DNA of 7,345 nucleotides, taken from the NCBI GenBank assembly GCA_031549175.1, contig JAVBQH010000107.1, forward strand, positions 1 to 7,345. The letters are read 5' to 3'. Source of the stretch: WRIS01 sp031549175. Lineage in GTDB: Bacteria > Actinomycetota > Coriobacteriia > Coriobacteriales > Eggerthellaceae. Positions 5,645-7,345 of the stretch are shown piece after piece. A model generated the notes under the pieces. It ran no database searches. It had not been told where the DNA came from and saw only the letters and a list, made by a program, of their open reading frames with translations. The first letter of the stretch is position 1. Every line of letters begins with the position of its first letter. A program made the position numbers and the translations under genes.

Positions 5645-6555
5645 TCGGTGATCCCCAGGCTATCCGCGAAGTCCAGCAGCCCCTCGTACTCGGCCCGCGT
5701 CACTTCGCGGCAAGGCATACCCCCTCCTGCGGGCGCCGTGTCGCCCATGCAAGGCTTTCCACCGGCATCCCCGCATGAGGCGGGAGGCGTGTACTGGCCC
5801 ATAAGGCTGTAGCCTATCGTGTCCCCGTAGCTTTCCCAAAGGAAGGCCACGACTGCCTTTGCATCCTCCAAGTGCCCCGGCAAGAGCAAGTGGCGCACGA
5901 TCACGCCCGATGCCAAAAGCCCGTCGCCGTCATCATTCAAGACCGGCGGCCCCACCAGGCCAACCATGGCCTGAAGCGCTTCGCTTGCCCGCTGGCGGTA
6001 ATCCCCCACCTGCGAATACCTCTTCCCAAGACGGTTGTCGTAATACTTGAAGTCGCTGAGGAAGATGTCGACATGGCCGGCAAGCGATTCGATGCTTGAG
6101 ACCTCCTCGTATCCAGAGGTGTTGTATACGATCGGCACGGAGAGCCCTTGGGTTTTCGCTCCCTCGATCGCCTCGATGACCTGCAGTATATAGTGTGTGG
6201 GGCTTACGAGGTTGATGTTGTGCGCCCCTTGGGCCCGAAGCCCGAGGAATATCTCGATAAGCCGCCCGACGGTGATGTCCTTGCCCGAGGACCCTTGGGA
6301 AATTGCCCGGTTCTGGCAGTATGTGCACCGGAGCGGACAGTTGCTGAAAAAAACCGTCCCACTGCCGCGTGTCCCGCTGATGACCGGCTCTTCCCAAAAA
6401 TGAAGGGCGGCCCGCGCCACACGGAGCTCATCGGCAGCACCGCAGAGGCCGGCCTCGCCGGCAAAACGGTTCGCCCGGCACCTACGAGGGCAGAGCCGGC
6501 ACTCGGTGGGAAGCCCGGAAGGGGTTTTCGGCGCCTTTTCTGGCAAGGCGGACAT
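5575..6555 (-). CDS. PflX-type radical SAM protein (COG1313, putative pyruvate formate-lyase-activating-like)
   Basis: A 326-residue protein from the proposed ATG at 6555. The N-terminal cysteine motif C19-x2-C22-x3-C26 with C38 (CRLCPRRC...GLCG) is followed by ARAALHFWEEPVISG and GSGTVFFSNC. The radical SAM motif is C73-x3-C77-x2-C80, then QNRAIS, GAHNINLVSPTHY (110-122) and the C-terminal ASESFIPPFDGTGV. This pattern is COG1313/PflX, a glycyl-radical-activase-like family whose substrate is not established; no glycyl radical enzyme is in the window. The frame is open up to 6708, but residues coded upstream of 6555 overlap the preceding gene and look like shadow coding, so I prefer 6555. That start lacks a clear ribosome site but follows the upstream stop by 4 bases, suggesting translational coupling. 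Residues about 258-283 are an unusual Gly/Ala/Cys-rich insert. Its 3' end overlaps the convergent DUF4130 gene by 70 bases. Confidence 0.88.
   Translation of the reverse strand: MSALPEKAPKTPSGLPTECRLCPRRCRANRFAGEAGLCGAADELRVARAALHFWEEPVISGTRGSGTVFFSNCPLRCTYCQNRAISQGSSGKDITVGRLIEIFLGLRAQGAHNINLVSPTHYILQVIEAIEGAKTQGLSVPIVYNTSGYEEVSSIESLAGHVDIFLSDFKYYDNRLGKRYSQVGDYRQRASEALQAMVGLVGPPVLNDDGDGLLASGVIVRHLLLPGHLEDAKAVVAFLWESYGDTIGYSLMGQYTPPASCGDAGGKPCMGDTAPAGGGMPCREVTRAEYEGLLDFADSLGITDYFWQTEGTASESFIPPFDGTGV
5723..5780. repeat. Imperfect inverted repeat inside the PflX-type gene
   Basis: CCTCCTGCGGG (5723-5733) and CCCGCATGAGG (5770-5780) are complementary at 10 of 11 positions, with a 36-base loop. 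The repeat coincides with the stretch encoding the Gly/Ala/Cys-rich insert in the PflX-type protein. It may record how the insert arose, or may be chance in GC-rich coding DNA. Confidence 0.5.
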
Positions 6556-6559
6556 GGAT

Positions 6560-7345
6560 TCAGTTGGAGGAGAAGCCGCCGAAGCCGCCGGAGTATTTCT
6601 CTGAGGAGTGGTCGTGGTCGCATTCCTCATCCTCATCGGCGTAGGCCTTTTCGGCACGGGTCCAATCGAGCCCGTGCTTCGCACAAAGGGATTCTTCGCC
6701 ATACACAAGGCTTAGGGCAGGCGTCGACATGTCGGAGCCCCCTATGACCGCCAGCAATTCAAGAAGGTGCATGCATGCCTCGGCGCCAGGAAGGATAAGC
6801 TCGACGTCGTCGGCGGCCATAAGCGCTGCCACCAGTTCTGTCATGCATATCTGGACCGTGTAGTCCCCCTCGAAGCGCTCGGTGCGCACGGCGCCCAGCA
6901 AACGGAGTGCCCTTTCGGTGACGATGCCCAAGTCAAAGGCGTTTTGGATGGTGGTTGCGCTGTCGGCGGAATTCGCGCGATAGAGGGCATCCGCCTCAAG
7001 GCAGGAGATCAGCTGCGAAGCCGTCTGCAACGTGATTGCGGCACGCGCAAGCTGGGCGGATCCCGATACCCCCGTATGATGCCACGTCTTGGCGATGCAG
7101 TCGAGAAGCGGCGAGACCTCTGCGATGTCTGGTTCCTCGCCGGCAACGAAGCCGAAGAGGTTGTCGGCGGAGGCAAAAGCATGCTCAAGTGTGACATCCT
7201 CAACCACCAAAGGCGCCTCGACGACCTTCAAGTCGTTGACGATGGCGACCGCACTGAGCTCGCGTGCGAAGCTTGGCGTGCTTGCGCTGAGGTTGACCAG
7301 AAAGGCATCCTTCTTCGCTGTCTGCACCAACCCCGCACTGTCGAA
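6560..7345 (-). CDS. Unrecognised protein, 5' end outside window
   Basis: The frame is open to the window edge, giving 261 visible residues. An in-frame TTG at 7330 is a possible start but has no visible support, so the gene probably begins further upstream. I do not recognise the family. The visible part looks soluble and mostly helical, with Ala/Leu-rich segments such as LARAAITLQTASQLISCLEADALY and no clear signal peptide or membrane helix. The C-terminus carries an acidic, His- and Cys-containing run, DEDEECDHDH (about residues 237-246), then a Gly/Phe/Ser tail ending GGFGGFSSN. The run could bind metal ions, but this is only composition-based. The stop (6560-6562) lies 4 bases before the proposed start of the PflX-type gene, so the two are very likely co-transcribed and perhaps functionally linked. 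Confidence 0.75.
   Translation of the reverse strand, partial: FDSAGLVQTAKKDAFLVNLSASTPSFARELSAVAIVNDLKVVEAPLVVEDVTLEHAFASADNLFGFVAGEEPDIAEVSPLLDCIAKTWHHTGVSGSAQLARAAITLQTASQLISCLEADALYRANSADSATTIQNAFDLGIVTERALRLLGAVRTERFEGDYTVQICMTELVAALMAADDVELILPGAEACMHLLELLAVIGGSDMSTPALSLVYGEESLCAKHGLDWTRAEKAYADEDEECDHDHSSEKYSGGFGGFSSN

Noticed and set aside
6556..6708. N-terminal extension of the PflX-type protein starting at 6708
   Set aside because: The added 51 residues are Thr/Pro/Ala-rich and out of frame over the C-terminal coding region of the upstream gene. Conserved sequence begins only after the ATG at 6555.
6148..6747. A 199-codon plus-strand open frame opposite the PflX-type gene
   Set aside because: It is a shadow frame with no recognisable motifs. 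The minus strand carries the CX3CX2C radical SAM motif and conserved flanks.
7204..7330. TTG at 7330 as the true start of the unrecognised gene
   Set aside because: The frame stays open to the window edge and no ribosome site can be judged in the 15 bases available, so the gene is treated as partial.

Overview
The window looks like chromosomal DNA of a moderately GC-rich (high fifties to about 60 percent by eye) Gram-positive anaerobe. My best guess is an actinobacterium of the class Coriobacteriia (Eggerthellaceae-like). This is inferred from three things: a CtpE-like P-type ATPase, two operator sites of the Gram-positive LexA type, and a radical SAM/DUF4130 pair typical of Firmicutes and anaerobic Actinobacteria. 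No rRNA, tRNA, insertion sequence or CRISPR array was seen.

Layout. Positions 1-2351 (minus strand) hold a two-gene unit: a YbjQ/UPF0145 small protein followed 16 bases later by a P-type cation ATPase whose 3' end lies outside the window. A divergent intergenic region of about 97 bases separates it from a plus-strand lipoprotein (2449-2916) with a chagasin-like (inhibitor family I42) domain. A 193-base GC-rich, strongly self-complementary spacer follows. It ends in a clear sigma-70-type promoter carrying two LexA/SOS-box-like operators, one between the -35 and -10 elements and one at the predicted transcription start.

That promoter drives the centrepiece, a two-gene operon at 3110-5644. The first gene encodes a radical SAM protein of the 'putative DNA modification/repair' family (TIGR03916 type) with a helix-hairpin-helix segment and a QMSLF sequence that looks like a beta-clamp-binding peptide. 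The second encodes its usual partner, a DUF4130/TIGR03915 protein, here with five cysteines in its N-terminal half that could bind metal. To my knowledge the reaction of this pair has not been defined. The operator architecture argues that in this organism it is a DNA-damage-inducible repair system, possibly acting at the replication fork.

Positions 5575-7345 (minus strand) hold a second, unrelated pair: a PflX-type (COG1313) radical SAM protein, and immediately upstream of it an unrecognised gene open at the window edge. The PflX gene converges on the repair operon and the two reading frames overlap tail to tail by 70 bases.
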